Shown piece after piece: positions 61,706 to 64,000 of a stretch of DNA of 64,000 nt. This DNA comes from Granulosicoccus sp036478565. GTDB taxonomy: Bacteria; Pseudomonadota; Gammaproteobacteria; Granulosicoccales; Granulosicoccaceae. The stretch's first letter is position 1. Every line of letters begins with the position of its first letter. A program made the position numbers and the translations under genes. The notes under the pieces are model-generated. The model saw nothing but the letters and a program-made list of their open reading frames with translations. It was not told where the DNA came from and ran no database searches. The stretch lies in assembly GCA_965224525.1 (NCBI GenBank), contig OZ245050.1, positions 3,348,001 through 3,412,000 of the forward strand. Reading direction: 5' to 3'.

Positions 61706-62606
61706 TACGGTCATCAGTTCAGCTACCCGTGAACACATCATCGGTGCAGATAACCCGTTCACCATCATCGGTGAACGCATCAACCCGACGGGGCGGAAAA
61801 TTCTCGCTGAAGAAATGAAAAGCGGTGACTTCAGCCGCGTCGAGTCCGATGCGCTGGCTCAGGTGGCGGCGGGCGCACAAATGCTTGATGTCAATGCTGG
61901 CATCCCGCTGGCCGATGAACCTGCCCTGCTGGCGCAAGCCATCAAACTGGTCCAATCAGTTACCGATGCCCCCTTATCCATAGACTCTTCCATTATTGAA
62001 GCGCTGGAGGCCGGGCTTGCGGTATACCAGGGCAAAGCATTGGTCAATTCAGTGACCGGCGAGGATGAAAATCTGGAGCGCGTATTACCACTGGTCGCAA
62101 AATACGGTGCTGCAGTGGTTGCCATATCCAACGATGAAACCGGTATTTCGGAAGACCCGAACGAACGCTTCAAGGTAGCCAAAAAAATTGTCGAACGTGC
62201 CAACGACCACGGCATCCCCGCCAGCGATGTCGTCATTGACCCGTTAGTCATGCCGATTGGCGCCATGCGTTTCGCAGGCCGACAGGTCTTCAGTATTCTT
62301 GGTCGCATTCGCGATGAACTGGGCTGTAACACCACCTGTGGCGCGTCCAATGTCAGCTTCGGTCTGCCGGAGCGCAACGGTATCAATGGTGCGTTTATCT
62401 CCATGGCGATCAGCGCAGGCATGACATCGGCCATCACCAATCCGATTCACGAAGAAGTCATGCGCTCGGTCATGGCAGCCGATGTATTAATGGGCAATGA
62501 CCCGGACTGCCTGGCCTGGATTCGCAAGTACCGCGCGCCAACCCCTGAAGGTGGCGAGGGCGCAGGCCGTGGTCGCCGTCCCAGCCGTCGACGTCGTAAG
62601 AGTTAA
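61698..62606 (+). CDS. Methyltetrahydrofolate:corrinoid methyltransferase (pterin-binding domain)
   Basis: The 302-residue product from the ATG at 61698 is a dihydropteroate-synthase-like TIM barrel of the MeTr type: FTIIGERINPTGRKILAEEM, AQMLDVNAGIPLADEPALLA, APLSIDSSIIEALEAGL and NTTCGASNVSFGLPERNGIN. It would move the methyl group between the corrinoid protein and H4folate. The C-terminal tail is very basic (GRGRRPSRRRRKS), which is unusual. A longer in-frame start inside metF is rejected. Confidence 0.9.
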   Translation: MTDTVISSATREHIIGADNPFTIIGERINPTGRKILAEEMKSGDFSRVESDALAQVAAGAQMLDVNAGIPLADEPALLAQAIKLVQSVTDAPLSIDSSIIEALEAGLAVYQGKALVNSVTGEDENLERVLPLVAKYGAAVVAISNDETGISEDPNERFKVAKKIVERANDHGIPASDVVIDPLVMPIGAMRFAGRQVFSILGRIRDELGCNTTCGASNVSFGLPERNGINGAFISMAISAGMTSAITNPIHEEVMRSVMAADVLMGNDPDCLAWIRKYRAPTPEGGEGAGRGRRPSRRRRKS

Positions 62607-62647
62607 CATCACAACGTCGCACTGGTAAATCACCCACCAAACCGCCC

Positions 62648-64000
62648 ATGAATACAGAAGCTCAGGCCGACCAGTCAGCGAATGACGACAACAGCTTGCA
62701 GGACAATGACGCCGGCAACAACCAGGCGACTGATCTTGAAATGACCAAGCACAAGGCAGATCATGGCGAGCAGCCAGTACGTGTTGTATTCACCCCCAGT
62801 GGTCGCCGGGGCAGCTTCCCGACTGGCACAACCGTACTTGCTGCTGCCCGTGAACTCGGCGTTGATCTGGACTCCATTTGCGGTGGCCGCGGCTTGTGTG
62901 GTCGTTGTCAGGTATTGACACCGGAAGGCGAGTTTCCCAAACACGGCATCACCTCGCTTGCCAGTCACTTGAGCGAAAGCACACGCGCCGAAGCACGCTA
63001 TCAACGCATCAATGGTGAGTTCAAAACAGGCCGTCGACTCGGTTGTCAAGCGAAGATACTCGGCGATCTGGTCATCGATATACCACCGGACAGCCAGGTG
63101 CACCGGCAAGTCATCCGCAAGGAGCTCGGGCAGCAGGACATCGCACTGAACCCGGCCGTGCGTTTGCATGTTGTCGAAGTAAAACAGCCCAATATGCACG
63201 AGCCTTCCGGGGATCTGCGTCGTCTGAAAGAAGCGCTGGAAAGCGAATGGGAATTATCCGACCTGAGTGCTCGTTTGCCCGTGTTGCATACATTGCAAAA
63301 ATCCTTGCGTGATGGTGAGTGGCAAGTCACTGTAGCCATACACCAGGAAAAAGAGATTCTCGCCGTCTGGTCGGGCTTTCGTGAGTCGGTTTACGGTGTT
63401 GCCATCGATGTCGGTTCAACCACCATTGCGGGGCACCTGTGCGACCTGAGTAACGGCAAGGTACTAGCCAGCAGTGGCGCCATGAATCCACAAATACGTT
63501 TTGGTGAAGACCTGATGAGCAGGGTGTCCTACGTCATGATGAATCCGGGCGGCGATGTTGATATGAGTAACGCGGTACGAGACGCCATTAACACAATGAT
63601 TGAAGACGTCTGTACTGAGGCCGGTATCGAACGCACTGACATAATGGATCTGACGTTCGTTGCCAACCCGGTTATGCATCACTTGCTGCTGGGTATCGAT
63701 CCGGTTGAACTCGGCGGTGCGCCATTCGCACTGACAACCGATGAAGCATTGAATATTGATGCATCTGACATTGGTATTTCGGTTAACCCGCAGGCAAAAG
63801 TCTATCTGCTGCCATGTGTCGCCGGTCATGTCGGTGCAGATACAGCGGGTGTCGTGTTGGCCGAACAACCGCACCAGCGTGACGATATCAGCTTGCTGGT
63901 TGATGTCGGTACCAATGCAGAAATTGTATTGGGTAACAGGACACGTTTACTGGCCTGCTCCAGCCCAACCGGACCGGCGTTTGAAGGTGCACAGATCAGC
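62648..64000 (+). CDS. RACE-type ASKHA ferredoxin (corrinoid reactivator), partial
   Basis: This starts at 62648 and runs off the right edge after 451 codons. An acidic, disordered N-terminus (about 1-40) is followed by a plant-type [2Fe-2S] ferredoxin domain (ICGGRGLCGRCQVLTP, then RLGCQAKI) and the ATPase fold of DUF4445 proteins (VYGVAIDVGSTTIAGHLCDL, FVANPVMHHLLLG, DISLLVDVGTNAEIVLG). Such proteins (RACE/RamA-like) use ATP and a low-potential electron to rescue oxidised cobalt on corrinoid proteins. The place at the end of the corrinoid operon fits that role. Confidence 0.92.
   Translation, partial: MNTEAQADQSANDDNSLQDNDAGNNQATDLEMTKHKADHGEQPVRVVFTPSGRRGSFPTGTTVLAAARELGVDLDSICGGRGLCGRCQVLTPEGEFPKHGITSLASHLSESTRAEARYQRINGEFKTGRRLGCQAKILGDLVIDIPPDSQVHRQVIRKELGQQDIALNPAVRLHVVEVKQPNMHEPSGDLRRLKEALESEWELSDLSARLPVLHTLQKSLRDGEWQVTVAIHQEKEILAVWSGFRESVYGVAIDVGSTTIAGHLCDLSNGKVLASSGAMNPQIRFGEDLMSRVSYVMMNPGGDVDMSNAVRDAINTMIEDVCTEAGIERTDIMDLTFVANPVMHHLLLGIDPVELGGAPFALTTDEALNIDASDIGISVNPQAKVYLLPCVAGHVGADTAGVVLAEQPHQRDDISLLVDVGTNAEIVLGNRTRLLACSSPTGPAFEGAQIS

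Noticed and set aside
1..64000. tRNA, rRNA and cobalamin riboswitch signals
   Set aside because: Reading by eye I found no convincing cloverleaf, rRNA segment or B12-box; a covariance search would be needed to exclude them.

Overview
The window looks like part of a chromosome from an aerobic, probably marine gammaproteobacterium. This rests on gene content and protein style (long AspRS, 1,605-residue NAD-glutamate dehydrogenase, TRAP transporter, flavocytochrome c, corrinoid C1 operon). It resembles Granulosicoccus-type Chromatiales to my eye, but no marker gene here settles the taxon. I recognised no rRNA, tRNA or CRISPR.

Layout. 0-4 kb: aspS, a PfkB sugar kinase, a rhomboid protease and a lipoprotein. 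4.4-21.7 kb: a variable island. It opens with decayed copies of an M48 peptidase and an aminotransferase whose intact versions stand at 21.7-23.9 kb, so the island is bracketed by diverged direct repeats. It holds a flavocytochrome c sulfide dehydrogenase (fccA-fccB), a broken IS256 interrupted by a complete IS66, an IS110 interrupted by a second IS66, an IS21, a group II intron fragment and three attC-like sites with toxin-antitoxin-type cassette genes (DUF2442/DUF4160, DUF433): an integron cassette array without an integrase in view.

21.7-25.2 kb: M48 peptidase, aminotransferase, pdxH, lspA. 25.4-32.9 kb: a redox region in which a Rieske [2Fe-2S] domain is fused to three different partners: a ferric-reductase-like membrane domain, a glutamate-synthase-type FMN domain and a thiamine-diphosphate enzyme. 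32.9-36.7 kb: a PL14-like polysaccharide lyase with a variable linker, and a PQQ-type dehydrogenase with its cytochrome c.

36.75-42.45 kb: the best candidate for an undescribed system. It is a four-gene operon of an alpha/beta hydrolase and three different caspase/CHAT/gingipain-fold proteins, one of which has lost its catalytic histidine. 42.7-50 kb: an HODM-type heme N-demethylase, a tartrate/isopropylmalate-type dehydrogenase, a D-amino-acid-dehydrogenase-like flavoprotein and a TRAP transporter operon ending in an Asp/Glu racemase-family gene. 50.4-57.8 kb: NAD-glutamate dehydrogenase, a second polysaccharide lyase followed by a decayed copy of the dehydrogenase tail, a CDGSH fragment and a GlsB-type membrane protein.

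58.3-64 kb: an operon for corrinoid- and folate-linked methyl transfer (corrinoid protein, DUF1638, split MetF, methyl-H4folate methyltransferase and a RACE-type activator running off the end), behind a strong palindrome that may be an ArsR-type (SahR-like) operator. With the HODM gene and the glutamate-synthase-type fusion, this suggests growth on methylated amines or betaines. That is inference, because the substrate-specific methyltransferase is not in view.
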